Position numbers and translations under genes: made by a program
Notes under the pieces: generated by a model
Seen by the model: the letters and a program-made list of their open reading frames with translations, nothing else
Database searches by the model: none
Told to the model about the DNA's origin: nothing
From: JAJEEA01 sp965243615
Lineage (GTDB): Bacteria > Acidobacteriota > Vicinamibacteria > Vicinamibacterales > UBA8438
Direction of reading: 5' to 3'
Length of the DNA: 64,000 nt
NCBI GenBank assembly: GCA_965243615.1
Contig: CBDEVO010000003.1
Span: 5,952,001 to 6,016,000 of the forward strand
Shown here: positions 33,447-41,935 of the stretch, one piece after another
Layout of the letters: every line of letters starts with the position of its first letter
How positions within the stretch are numbered: the first letter of the stretch is position 1

Positions 33447-36400
33447 CCTGCTCGGACTCCGACGCGCGATGGTCCGCGAGACGCAGTGCCGCCTCCAGGT
33501 GCGCCAGTCCCCACACCCCGTACCGGTGCTTGAGTTGCTCGTAGATTGCCGCCCAGTCGGCGCCATCGAAGTCGAACGCCATCGACTGCGGCCCGGGTCC
33601 CGAAGCCAGTCGCCAGCGCTCGACGCCGAGACAAGCGAACACCTCGTCGTGACCCGAGCCCCTCTCGTGCGGATCCGCGAAATCGAAGAACGGCCGCCCC
33701 AACCCGTGGTGCGTACCGATCAACCACAGCACGAGAGCCGGATCGTTGGCCTCTGCGAACCGTGGATGCGCCTGCGCCATCCGCACCGACAGCGCCTCAT
33801 GACGCCATCCCCTCGGAAGACCTGCGCGTTCTCGGGCGTCCTTCTGAGACTGCCTGCCGCTCTTGGCCATAGCCGAACCGTCAGGACGATTCCACCAGTC
33901 GCCGCCCGACAACAGGTTCTGAAACCGTGGATCCGCCTTGCCGGCGTCGTGTAGGAACGCGGCGAGTTTCAGGTCGTCCGCGACCGCTCCGACTGCATCC
34001 CCAAGCGCTTGCACGAAGCGATTCACGTTCGCGACTACGTGTTCCGTGTGTGTGTCGATGGACACCGGTTTCCCTGCCGTCCGCGACAACCGGTCGTCTT
34101 CGGTCGCGGGGGCGCCACCGGGGCTCACCCGGACGACTGAACCAGGTTCCCGCAGTCCACGCGGGGCGACGAGCACCACGCCTCCGCTGCGCCCGTCAGC
34201 ATAGGGGAACTCCGCGACGATGCGGCTTCGTTCACTCGCGCGCAGCAGCGCCTCCAGAGGCTCGCGTACGACCCGCAAGCGCGAGTCGTCTTCGTTCTCG
34301 GCAATCGACTCCGGCGACGACTCGGCGGGCAGCGCACTCAGAAGCCGGTCTACCATCTCGTGACCCGACTGCCCTTCATCCGCAATAATCTCGCGGAGGC
34401 GGGCCCACTCGCTGTCGAGTGACACGACGTCGCGAGCAATCCGCACCGCGTGGCGCCGGCTACGGAAAGGACGGGCCGCCTCATCGGCCACGTCCGTAAC
34501 CGGCTTGATCTGATTGTCAGAGGCCGGGGCCGCGAGGTGCCCGTCGGAGGTTGGAGCCCAACCGAACTCGTCGCAGCCACCATAGTCGGCCGGCACCACC
34601 ACCACGTCTCCCGGCCGCAGCGCATCCGGCGGCACCCGCCCGGTACGCGGATCGTCGGCGCCGGCCCAGCGGAACGCCGGCCGTTCACTTCCGCCCTTCT
34701 CGCCCGTCGCCTCGCCGCCGACGCGTTCGGCGACGTCCGAGATACTCGCAAGCCGGTCGTCGTTCCGGCTGCGGCCCAGCCACGCTCTCGCCGACCACAG
34801 CGGCACTTCCACCATCTCGGCGGCTCGCGGGGGCACCAGTTGTAGCAGAGCTGTCAGATCGCGACCGGCCACCAAGTCCTCGGTGGTGATGTCGCTGCGC
34901 CACGCAAACGATACGCCCACCGACGCGCGCCCGACGCCGTGCAGAAACAGTCCGACGTCCGGATCCGCGGAGGGCGGCGGCGAGGTTTGCGACCAGAGGT
35001 CGACGTAGGCGGGCATCAACGTCGGCACGCGCGCCCCGGGCGCCGCCAACGCTGTCACATCCGCGTCCACCTCCCGCAGGTTGCGGTCCAACGCCTTTAT
35101 GCCGAAGTCCACCTCATGGCCGCGCGCAAGCTGTTCGAGGGTCTTCCATGTCTCGGCTATGCGGTCACCATACACCGGGTCGTCGGCGTTCTTGGCAATG
35201 TCCTCGGAGACTGCGAGAATCACGCCGATGGCAGATACCGGCCGCCCGGCTCGGTTCAGCCGGCCGAAGCGCTGCCGGAGCGCGTCGAACGACGCGGCCT
35301 GCGTGACGAGCCCGTCCAGATCGAGATCGACGCCCACCTCCAGACACTGCGTGGCGACGACGAACAGGGGTCCGGCATGCGAACCTGCGGAACCCTCATG
35401 GCGTAGCGGGAACTGGCTCTCGGCCTGATCGGAGCCCACCGGCATCGGGGCCGAGCCGGGGCGCGATCGCCCGGTCCGGTACGGGCCGAGCTTCTCATCG
35501 ACGATCCGGTCCCGTCCGACAGCGCGAGAGCGACCGATCAACAAGACCGCATCAGACTCGGTTTCGTCCTCCTGGGTCCTCAGCTTCTCGAAGATCGCGC
35601 GCGCAAGGCCGACACGATTGACGACGACGCCGACGGCCGGAGCCGACACGCCCTCGGCCTGCAATCGTTCCGCGGTCTCGCGGGCAACCGTGACGAAGAA
35701 ATCGGGCGGATTGCCGCCCACTTCGATCAGCTTGGCGGGCTTGGTTGCTTCAAGTCTGCGCTTCAGCTTGCGGTCCGCGTAATCGTCGGGCTCGAGCCCG
35801 AAGGGGCGCTCCGCCTCGACGCCCGGCGTCGCAGAGAGCAGGACGGTCTTTGTGTCGGCCTCTCCAATTCCCTGCACGGCGCGGAGGGTCTGCCGAAACG
35901 GTTCGGCCAGATGCGCCTCGTCGAGCAGGATCAGGCTGTGCCGGCCGAACAGTCCGGCGTGAACCGGCTTCATGCGATCCGAGACGCCGTAACCCCGGAA
36001 CAGGAGGCGCGAGCCCACCTGATCGACGGTCGAGCACAGAATGGTCGGCTGCGTCGGCGTGCGCGCCCAATCGGACTCCAGGGGCGCGCCTCCGCGAAGT
36101 CGACTCGCAACCAGCGGCCACTCTCCATCGCCGGCCAGGTGTTGCAGACGGCTGGCCACCTCGACCACGACCCAACGCTCAGCCTCCGGCACAAGTGCCG
36201 GATTGCGTAGGGTCCTTTCAATACACTTCGCACGTTTGTGAGCATCGTCCACCACCAGGCGCCGATCGACGACCAGGGCAATCCTCAACGCCGCACGCGC
36301 CGGACACTCGAACCGCAACGCCAAGTGAAAGACGGCCGCATCCAGCGCCGCCGTCTTGCCCGAGCCCGTGGGCAGATCCAGCACGTCGGGCCATTCATCG

Positions 36401-36501
36401 TCGGCCGCCAATTGGTCCACCAGGCGCTGCTGCCACGGAAATGGCGAGCATTCGTGGATCGCACGAAAGAAGACCGCGAAGTCGGCGGCGGCAAGGTCCA
36501 C
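33436..36501 (-). CDS. cas3: Type I-G Cas3 helicase-HD nuclease (operon 2)
   Basis: A 1021-aa Cas3 with helicase first and HD domain last, as in type I-G. Walker A LPTGSGKT is at residues 43-50; LILLDEAHLAEPF, LLSATPG, CLEVGVDLDLDG and QRFGRLNRAG are the other helicase motifs. FLHDAGKADPRF (H851, D852), GTHHGLGRPFF and LADHRASESE form the HD nuclease. The GTG at 36501 is preceded by GGGAG and lies 2 bp after csb2; longer in-frame starts would lie within csb2. It ends soon after ADHRAS, unlike the cas3-fic frame of operon 1. It degrades target DNA after Cascade binding. Confidence 0.92.
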   Translation of the reverse strand: MDLAAADFAVFFRAIHECSPFPWQQRLVDQLAADDEWPDVLDLPTGSGKTAALDAAVFHLALRFECPARAALRIALVVDRRLVVDDAHKRAKCIERTLRNPALVPEAERWVVVEVASRLQHLAGDGEWPLVASRLRGGAPLESDWARTPTQPTILCSTVDQVGSRLLFRGYGVSDRMKPVHAGLFGRHSLILLDEAHLAEPFRQTLRAVQGIGEADTKTVLLSATPGVEAERPFGLEPDDYADRKLKRRLEATKPAKLIEVGGNPPDFFVTVARETAERLQAEGVSAPAVGVVVNRVGLARAIFEKLRTQEDETESDAVLLIGRSRAVGRDRIVDEKLGPYRTGRSRPGSAPMPVGSDQAESQFPLRHEGSAGSHAGPLFVVATQCLEVGVDLDLDGLVTQAASFDALRQRFGRLNRAGRPVSAIGVILAVSEDIAKNADDPVYGDRIAETWKTLEQLARGHEVDFGIKALDRNLREVDADVTALAAPGARVPTLMPAYVDLWSQTSPPPSADPDVGLFLHGVGRASVGVSFAWRSDITTEDLVAGRDLTALLQLVPPRAAEMVEVPLWSARAWLGRSRNDDRLASISDVAERVGGEATGEKGGSERPAFRWAGADDPRTGRVPPDALRPGDVVVVPADYGGCDEFGWAPTSDGHLAAPASDNQIKPVTDVADEAARPFRSRRHAVRIARDVVSLDSEWARLREIIADEGQSGHEMVDRLLSALPAESSPESIAENEDDSRLRVVREPLEALLRASERSRIVAEFPYADGRSGGVVLVAPRGLREPGSVVRVSPGGAPATEDDRLSRTAGKPVSIDTHTEHVVANVNRFVQALGDAVGAVADDLKLAAFLHDAGKADPRFQNLLSGGDWWNRPDGSAMAKSGRQSQKDARERAGLPRGWRHEALSVRMAQAHPRFAEANDPALVLWLIGTHHGLGRPFFDFADPHERGSGHDEVFACLGVERWRLASGPGPQSMAFDFDGADWAAIYEQLKHRYGVWGLAHLEAALRLADHRASESEQDDG

Positions 36502-36503
36502 GA

Positions 36504-37949
36504 TCAGCTCCCGAGGCGGCGGCACAGACCCAGACCGGTGAAGCGGCCGGCGCCCAGCAGCACCGGACCGGTCGTGCTGCGCCCAAAATCGATGACCGTA
36601 TGAACCAGCGAGCGCGTAGCGAGCGACTCGGGCATCTTCCAGCGGGTCCACGGCGGCGCGCCGGCCCGTGGCCGCGCCGGCGGCGCGCCTTCGATGGCGG
36701 AGTGCTTGCCCACCTGGATCCGGCCCGGGTCGGGGCGTGGCAAGCCAGCATTCTCGCAGGCGCCGGCGATGATCTCGCGGATCTCCAGGTCGTCGTTCCG
36801 CTTCAAGTGTCTGTCGAGGACGATCGGCGTGACGCTCGCCCACACCCGCGCCGATTCCAGGTACGGGTCTGGCGAGAGCGAGCGCACCGGCGTCGCCCCC
36901 GCGGGCGCAAGGTAAAGCGGTTCCCTCAGCGGCGAGCCCTCCAGTCGCAGCACTCGGCGCTCTCGCCCCGGATCGTACGGCGCCACCTCCTCGAAGGCCG
37001 CGACGAGTCCGGGAACAGTCCGGAGACTCGTGCCCGAGGGAGGCACAAGGGCGAAACCGAACACGCGGCCGTCCGCATGTGGATGACCGGCGAACGCCAG
37101 CGGGACGACCGCCAGATGGGGTCGCCGCGTCGGGCTGCGGTCGGCCGTATGCCCCGAGACGATCTCCGGAATGGCGTCACGCATGTCGGCACGCCGATAA
37201 CCGCTCATCAGCGTTCGACGCAGGGCGCGACAGACCAAGGCGGACGCACGAATATCCGACATCTCTCCGTCGATCCTCTCGAGCACGAGCCATTCGCTTG
37301 CCGAGGTCGTCGATGCGGGGGTGGCCGTAGCCGCGGAGACGCCGGAGGCGCCGGGCCGAATCACGGGACGAACCGGGTTCGCGCGGTGCGCCGCTTCCAG
37401 CTCCGCCAAGCGCCCGGCGTAGACGGTCCGCCGGGCGGGCGCACCGGGGTGGGAAGGCTTCGCCGAATCACCCCGGAGGAATCGGCAGCGCACGAGGCTC
37501 GCCGAGTGACCGAGATAGGCGACGTCGCGTGCAACCTCGTCGAGCGATTCGCATACAACGGGACCTGGAGCCTCCGGCCAGACGACGGCCATCGTGGGAC
37601 TGTCCGGCCGGGCAACGGGAAACCGACGCGGCTGGCGGGGGCGGGCGTCCGGCATCACCTTGCGGTACGTCTTCGCCGACTTCGACGACTTCGGGTCGTT
37701 CGGCGGAACGAAGACGTCGGGCGCGGTTCTGGCGACGTGGCCGCTCGCGTGAACGGTGGGCGCGGGCTGCTCCTCCAGCCACTCGAGCGCCCGTCGTTCA
37801 TTGTCGCGTTCCCCTCGAGTGGCCCACGCGCACACGAGCGCCGAGAAAACGCGATCGGGTTGGGGGGGCCAGTCGGGCTCCTCGCTGGCCGGACTTCGCG
37901 CCGCGCGGCACACGCCGGTCAGAAACTCGATCTCGAGAACGAGACTCAT
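36504..37949 (-). CDS. csb2: Type I-G Cas5-Cas6 fusion (Csb2 family, operon 2)
   Basis: A 481-aa Csb2-like RAMP protein. The N-terminus MSLVLEIEFLTGVCRAA with WPPQPDRVFSALVCAWA matches the Cas5 part, and the C-terminal loop LLGAGRFTGLGLC is the glycine-rich RAMP loop. It is strongly diverged from the copy in operon 1. Its ATG overlaps the csb1 stop (ATGA), and cas3 follows after 2 bp. Confidence 0.85.
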   Translation of the reverse strand: MSLVLEIEFLTGVCRAARSPASEEPDWPPQPDRVFSALVCAWATRGERDNERRALEWLEEQPAPTVHASGHVARTAPDVFVPPNDPKSSKSAKTYRKVMPDARPRQPRRFPVARPDSPTMAVVWPEAPGPVVCESLDEVARDVAYLGHSASLVRCRFLRGDSAKPSHPGAPARRTVYAGRLAELEAAHRANPVRPVIRPGASGVSAATATPASTTSASEWLVLERIDGEMSDIRASALVCRALRRTLMSGYRRADMRDAIPEIVSGHTADRSPTRRPHLAVVPLAFAGHPHADGRVFGFALVPPSGTSLRTVPGLVAAFEEVAPYDPGRERRVLRLEGSPLREPLYLAPAGATPVRSLSPDPYLESARVWASVTPIVLDRHLKRNDDLEIREIIAGACENAGLPRPDPGRIQVGKHSAIEGAPPARPRAGAPPWTRWKMPESLATRSLVHTVIDFGRSTTGPVLLGAGRFTGLGLCRRLGS

Positions 37950-39178
37950 GAGTCGTCGGGCTCCTCGCCGCCGGCGCCCTCCAGCGCCAGCTCCCGGCTG
38001 CGCCGTACTATTTCGACCAGCTTGTCCTGCGGGGTCAGAACGATTGACTCGAATCGAAAGCCGGCTGACTCGGCACGGGCGTACGCGTCTCTGTACAGGG
38101 CCAAAGCCTCTTCGCGGTCGAGATCGACGGTTTCGGTCGATCCGTCCGCTCGCACCAGCTCCAGCGGCGCGGGACCGTCGCAGACCAGATCGCAGCGCGA
38201 TCGCAACGCGTATCCGGCGGCGTCCTGCTCCGCGAGCGCGACGAGGCCGAGAGCGGCGACGAGGACACGTCCCGCGTCGTTTCGCCCATCGCTCCCGAAG
38301 CGCAGGCGTCGCAGACCGGCCAGCGTGATGACAGCCCGGTGCTCGGCATGCGAACAGGTAACGCCGAGCGGTTGCACCGTGGGGGCGATGTTGCCGTGAT
38401 TGATCTCGGAAGGACGCACCTTCTTCGCGCGCGCTCCCGCTTCTTTCTGATCGGGGCTCCAGCCCGCCCCTCCCTCGAACACCTCTACCTTCCGGAGAAC
38501 GCCCAGAGGATCGATGCGGCTTCCGGTGCGCTTTCCAGCCGTTCTCGGTTCCACCTCGCCGGTACGCGCGTTCGGGACTTCGTCGACCGGGGTATCGACA
38601 CCCATGATCTCCGACACGAACGCACGCGGGAACTTCGCGCCGAGCCCGCCGCCCTCGCCCTGACTGTGCCAAGCTCCAAAGAGGAGCGCCGTCGGCGAGA
38701 GTTCCAGCAACGCGGTGGCGTCGGCCGGCTTCGCCGCCGCCAAACGTCTGCCCGGCGGGCTCTGCATGAAGGGCTGGCCGCCCATGAGGCTGTCACGCAG
38801 AATCGCATCGTAGACACGGTGCGGCGCATCAAGGGACGTGATCCGCTCGAGCGGCTCGAGACCGGCATCCCGAAAATCGACCGCCACATAGGGGATCCGG
38901 ATCTCGCCCCTCTCGGCCGCCGCCAGCAGCGCCTCTTCCAGTCTGTTCGCCTGGCTCTGCACGCTGTCGATGAGCACGCACCAGACATCGCCGCCGTCGA
39001 CGCGCCGCCTCTCGAACACGTGCCGGGGCGGCGTGTCGCGGCGGGTGCCCGGCGGGGGCGGATAGGTCGGCGGGAAGAGCTTGTCCCCGACCCCACCGAC
39101 CGGCTGGAGGCGTTGGATGCGGCGAAGGGCGGCGTGGTTGGCGATGGCCTCGGTCAGCGACGCGGCGGTCATGCTCAT
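37946..39178 (-). CDS. csb1: Type I-G Cas7 (Csb1 family, operon 2)
   Basis: A 410-aa Csb1/Cas7 protein: LQPVGGVGDKLFPPTYPP, LIDSVQSQANRLEEALL, LLELSPTALLFGAWHSQGEGG and AKFPRAFVSEI are family blocks. It is longer than the operon 1 copy. The start at 39178 overlaps the stop of the upstream small gene (ATGA); a second in-frame ATG lies 6 bp downstream. It forms the crRNA-coating backbone of the complex. Confidence 0.88.
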   Translation of the reverse strand: MSMTAASLTEAIANHAALRRIQRLQPVGGVGDKLFPPTYPPPPGTRRDTPPRHVFERRRVDGGDVWCVLIDSVQSQANRLEEALLAAAERGEIRIPYVAVDFRDAGLEPLERITSLDAPHRVYDAILRDSLMGGQPFMQSPPGRRLAAAKPADATALLELSPTALLFGAWHSQGEGGGLGAKFPRAFVSEIMGVDTPVDEVPNARTGEVEPRTAGKRTGSRIDPLGVLRKVEVFEGGAGWSPDQKEAGARAKKVRPSEINHGNIAPTVQPLGVTCSHAEHRAVITLAGLRRLRFGSDGRNDAGRVLVAALGLVALAEQDAAGYALRSRCDLVCDGPAPLELVRADGSTETVDLDREEALALYRDAYARAESAGFRFESIVLTPQDKLVEIVRRSRELALEGAGGEEPDDS

Positions 39179-39366
39179 GCGTCGCTCTCCGGTTCGGCGA
39201 GGGAGCCGGGTGCGTCCTGCGGATAGTGCACGACGGCGCTCGCCGCCGGCCGCACCGTCGGGCCGCCGGCGTCTCTGACCGGCGGACCATCGAGCGACAG
39301 CTCGAGTCGGGCCCGAACCGTCTGAGAGCGGATCTCGGAGTACTCTACGGTGAGTCTTCGTCTCAT
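39175..39366 (-). CDS. Small first gene of type I-G operon 2, function unknown
   Basis: A 63-aa frame starting ATG at 39366 with AAGGAG 10 bp upstream, and ending in an ATGA overlap with csb1. The N-terminal half (RRRLTVEYSEIRSQTVRARL) alternates charged and hydrophobic residues as in a beta-hairpin; the C-terminal half is rich in Pro, Ala and Ser. Ribosome site, coupling and a promoter about 75 bp upstream make translation likely. I recognise no family; an anti-CRISPR-like regulator, small Cascade subunit or leader peptide are all possible. Confidence 0.65.
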   Translation of the reverse strand: MRRRLTVEYSEIRSQTVRARLELSLDGPPVRDAGGPTVRPAASAVVHYPQDAPGSLAEPESDA

Positions 39367-39439
39367 TCCAAATCTCCTTATGTTTGGAAGGTGGTTGCCG
39401 CGTAGCGACGCGCCACACCTCTGAACATTCACGACCAAG

Positions 39440-39467
39440 AGCCTAGCACAATTCCGCATAGTGCCAA
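39440..39467 (-). promoter_or_regulatory. Promoter of type I-G operon 2
   Basis: On the minus strand TTGGCA (plus 39462-39467) and TAGGCT (plus 39440-39445) are 16 bp apart, with the start codon of the 63-aa gene about 74 bp downstream. The -35 matches the sigma70 consensus at 5 of 6 positions. The region is visibly AT-richer than its surroundings. Confidence 0.55.
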
Positions 39468-39664
39468 AAGACCATTGCCGATAACAAGGCATGATATCCT
39501 GTGCCCAATTCCGCCGACGAGCGGCTGTGTTGAAGATCGGCTATGGTTTTTTGGGCTGTTTTCGCCCGATGACCTCCTTCCGCGATCCTCTGCCTCTGGG
39601 TCGCGGCCTCATTGGACAAGCCGCCGCCGGTCGGCCGGAATCAGTCACGAGAAGGAGCAACCGA

Positions 39665-39952
39665 GTGCCCCGACCTCACCCGCCGCGCACCATCGCCGAG
39701 CCCGCCTGGAAGCTCGAGGAAGCCAAGGCGCGATTCAGCGAGGTCGTCCATCTCGCGGCGCACGGCCAGCCGCAACGCGTGACGGTCCGCGGCCGGAGCG
39801 CGGTCGTGGTGGTCGCCGCGGACGAGTTCGATCGCCTGCGCGCCCGGAACGCCGCCCCGAACCTGCACGACCTGCTGTCGCGGTCGCCGCTCGCCGACCT
39901 GGACTTCGGCGGCGGGCCCGTACGGGCGCCTGTTCGGGAGGTCGACGTCTAG
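39665..39952 (+). CDS. Phd/YefM-type antitoxin without a toxin
   Basis: A 95-aa antitoxin: AKARFSEVVHLAAHGQPQRVTVRG followed by VVVVAADEFDRL is the Phd/YefM fold. The GTG at 39665 is preceded by AGAAGGAG. Proteins of this kind usually precede a PIN or RelE toxin with a few bases overlap. Here the following DNA holds only gene remnants, so it is an orphan, perhaps left after deletion of the toxin. Confidence 0.8.
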   Translation: MPRPHPPRTIAEPAWKLEEAKARFSEVVHLAAHGQPQRVTVRGRSAVVVVAADEFDRLRARNAAPNLHDLLSRSPLADLDFGGGPVRAPVREVDV

Positions 39953-39989
39953 CCCGCGCCCAACCATCGACTGCCCCACCGGCCCCGCG

Positions 39990-40065
39990 ACGCCGACCCG
40001 GCCGCGCCCGTATCGGACGCCTGGAACGGCGACGACGCCGGCAGCGCCGCGGTCAGCGGGGCTCC
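39990..40065 (-). pseudogene. Remnant of a DUF4143-ATPase gene 3' end
   Basis: Reverse translation gives LPASSPFQASDTGAAG, clearly related to the C-terminus LPASAPFPASDSGAA of the intact ATPase gene at 40677-41846. Nothing else of the gene remains. It shows that a second copy, or a rearrangement breakpoint, existed here. Confidence 0.6.
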
Positions 40066-40131
40066 GAGCGGCGGGGGCGGGCCGCCGTCGGGCGCGGGGC
40101 GCGCTGGGCGCAGTTGGAGGAGACGCAGACG

Positions 40132-40452
40132 ATGCTGAGAGAGAACGTGCGGGAGTGGACCCTTGAATGGCTCGAGCAGGGCCGGGTCCAGGGCCTCGAG
40201 CAGGGCCGGGCCCAAGGCCTTGAACAGGGCCGGGTTCAGGGCCTCGAGCGGGCCCGCGGCGAGGAGCGGGCGCTGCTCTGCCGTCAGGCGGCCCGGAAGT
40301 TCGACGGCGCCGCCGCCGAGGGGCTGGCCGCAGCGCTGGACGACGTCACCAACCCGGAGCGCCTGGGGCGGGTCGGCGACTGGATCATCGAGTGCGCGAC
40401 GGCCTCGGACCTGCTCGCCCGCGTCCGGCGCGACCGCGGATCGGATGACTGA
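40132..40452 (+). pseudogene. C-terminal fragment of an Rpn/YhgA-like nuclease-transposase protein
   Basis: The frame (106 aa from the ATG at 40132) has the typical tail of Rpn-family proteins: MLRENVREWTLEWLEQG, then repeated QGLEQGR units, then CRQAARKFDGAAAEGLAAAL and a C-terminal helix. A few matching residues (LEETQT) precede the ATG, so the N-terminal nuclease domain was lost. Whether the fragment is translated is unknown. Confidence 0.6.
40174..40245 (+). repeat. Three 24-bp tandem repeats
   Basis: Three diverged copies of a unit beginning GAGCAGGGCCGG or GAACAGGGCCGG, encoding E-Q-G-R-x-Q-G-L, inside the Rpn-like fragment. Such repeats change copy number easily. Confidence 0.8.
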
Positions 40453-40676
40453 AGGCGCCGGCGGCGCTGCTCAGGCACCAGACGCGGACCGCCGTCGGGA
40501 CAACTCTGTGTCGGCGCTGGTCGGTCCGGTGAAGACTCGCGACGCACCGGTCTGGACGAGACGTTGCGGGCGCCGAGCACGCTGTTGCAGGTGGCGGCGG
40601 ACGAGCCTTTGACGCGGGCATTCGTGGCTTGGCTCTGCCGCCCCCCAACCCGAGCCACCCGCCTCGGCGGTAACGA

Positions 40677-41846
40677 TCAGGCGGTGGCGGCCGCGCCGCT
40701 GTCGGACGCCGGAAACGGCGCCGAGGCCGGCAGGGCCGTGACCCGGTCGTCGATGACATACCGGACGTCCCCCGGGTACACCACCCAGAGCGCATCCAGA
40801 CCGAGGTCGTCCAAGGCGACGGCCATCGATCGGGTCCGCCGCGGCGCGTCGACGCGCTTGACCTCGACGCCGACCCGCCGACCCCCCGTCATCAGCAGCA
40901 GGTCGAGCTCGGCGCCGTTGTGGGTCGCCCAGAAGTAGACCTCGTCGGGCGCCGACTCGGCGATCACCTTCTCGATGACGAATCCCTCCCACGACGCGCC
41001 GATGCGCGGGTGCATCTGCACCGCGTCCATCGTGCCGGCGCCGATCAAGTAGTGGTAGACGCCGGAGTCGCGCAGGTAGACCTTGGGGCGCTTGACCTGC
41101 CGCTTGCGCAGGTTCTCGTGCCACGGTCGGAGCTGCCGGACAAGGAACAGGTGCTCCAGCAGGTCGAGGTAGCGCCGCACGGTCGCCTGGGCGACGTCGA
41201 GGGCGGTCGCCAGCTCCGCGACGTTCAGGATCTGGCCGTGACAGTGCGCGAGCATGGCCAGGAACCGGTGCAGCGCCGGTGCGGCGAGATCGGCGCCGAA
41301 CTGGGGCAGGTCGCGCTCGACGAACGTGCGGACGAACGCCTTTCGCCACGCCGCGCTGTCGGCGTCGGTGTCGGCCAGGAACGACCGCGGGAACCCGCCG
41401 CGGACCCACAGCCGCCCCATCTCGGCCGGGCCGACCTCGGCGACCTGGAAGCCGGTGAGCTCGATGTACTCGATGCGCCCGGCCAGCGACTCGGCGCTCT
41501 GGCGCAGCAGGTCGGGGCCGGCGCTGCCGAGCACGAGGAACCGCGCGGGGTCGTCGTCGCGGTCGGCCAGCACCCGGAGGACCGGAAACAGATCGGGCCG
41601 GTGCTGCACCTCGTCGATGACGACAGTGCCGGTGAGGCCGCGAAGCGCGACGAGCGGCTGGTCCAGCCGGGCCAGGCTGACCGGGTCTTCGAGGTCGAAG
41701 TAGTTGGGCGAGCCGGCGGTTACGAGTTGCCGGGCCAAGGTGGTCTTGCCGCACTGGCGCGGCCCGACGATGGCGACGACGGGCGAGCGTCGGAGCGCCC
41801 GCGTGACCAGGTTCAGCGCCGCGCGGGGAACGAGGTGGCTTGCCAT
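40677..41846 (-). CDS. AAA ATPase with DUF4143 domain
   Basis: A 389-aa P-loop ATPase: Walker A VGPRQCGKTTLARQL and Walker B TVVIDEVQHRPDLFPVL in the AAA_14 domain, a winged-helix segment (VAELATALDVAQATVRRYLDLL) and the DUF4143 domain (KVYLRDSGVYHYLIG, then ELDLLLMTGGRRVGVEVKR, a nuclease-like core). Substrate unknown; members are frequent in accessory regions and suspected of conflict roles. An inverted repeat lies just before its start. A related 3' end remnant lies at 39990-40065. Confidence 0.88.
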   Translation of the reverse strand: MASHLVPRAALNLVTRALRRSPVVAIVGPRQCGKTTLARQLVTAGSPNYFDLEDPVSLARLDQPLVALRGLTGTVVIDEVQHRPDLFPVLRVLADRDDDPARFLVLGSAGPDLLRQSAESLAGRIEYIELTGFQVAEVGPAEMGRLWVRGGFPRSFLADTDADSAAWRKAFVRTFVERDLPQFGADLAAPALHRFLAMLAHCHGQILNVAELATALDVAQATVRRYLDLLEHLFLVRQLRPWHENLRKRQVKRPKVYLRDSGVYHYLIGAGTMDAVQMHPRIGASWEGFVIEKVIAESAPDEVYFWATHNGAELDLLLMTGGRRVGVEVKRVDAPRRTRSMAVALDDLGLDALWVVYPGDVRYVIDDRVTALPASAPFPASDSGAAATA

Positions 41847-41848
41847 CT

Positions 41849-41889
41849 ATCCATGATAATACTCACATGAAGTAGCATTTTTCATGGAT
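41849..41889 (-). promoter_or_regulatory. Inverted repeat upstream of the DUF4143 ATPase
   Basis: ATCCATGA (41849-41856) and TCATGGAT (41882-41889) are perfect inverted copies 25 bp apart, immediately before the ATG at 41846. On the minus strand a TATTAT between the arms could be a -10. This suggests an operator. Confidence 0.5.
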
Positions 41890-41935
41890 GGAATCTGGCG
41901 GCGGGTTGCAGCGCCTCGGCCCCTGCACCGAACGG

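Noticed and set aside
35745..38399. 884-codon plus-strand frame opposite cas3 and csb2 of operon 2
   Set aside because: Arg-rich antisense shadow; the minus-strand genes have clear family motifs.
39540..39575. GGGC/GCCC hairpin next to a T-run as a terminator
   Set aside because: The T-run precedes rather than follows the stem on the plus strand, and gives an A-run after it on the minus strand.
39378..39664. Second CRISPR array for operon 2
   Set aside because: Searched by eye around both ends of operon 2; no regularly spaced repeats seen.
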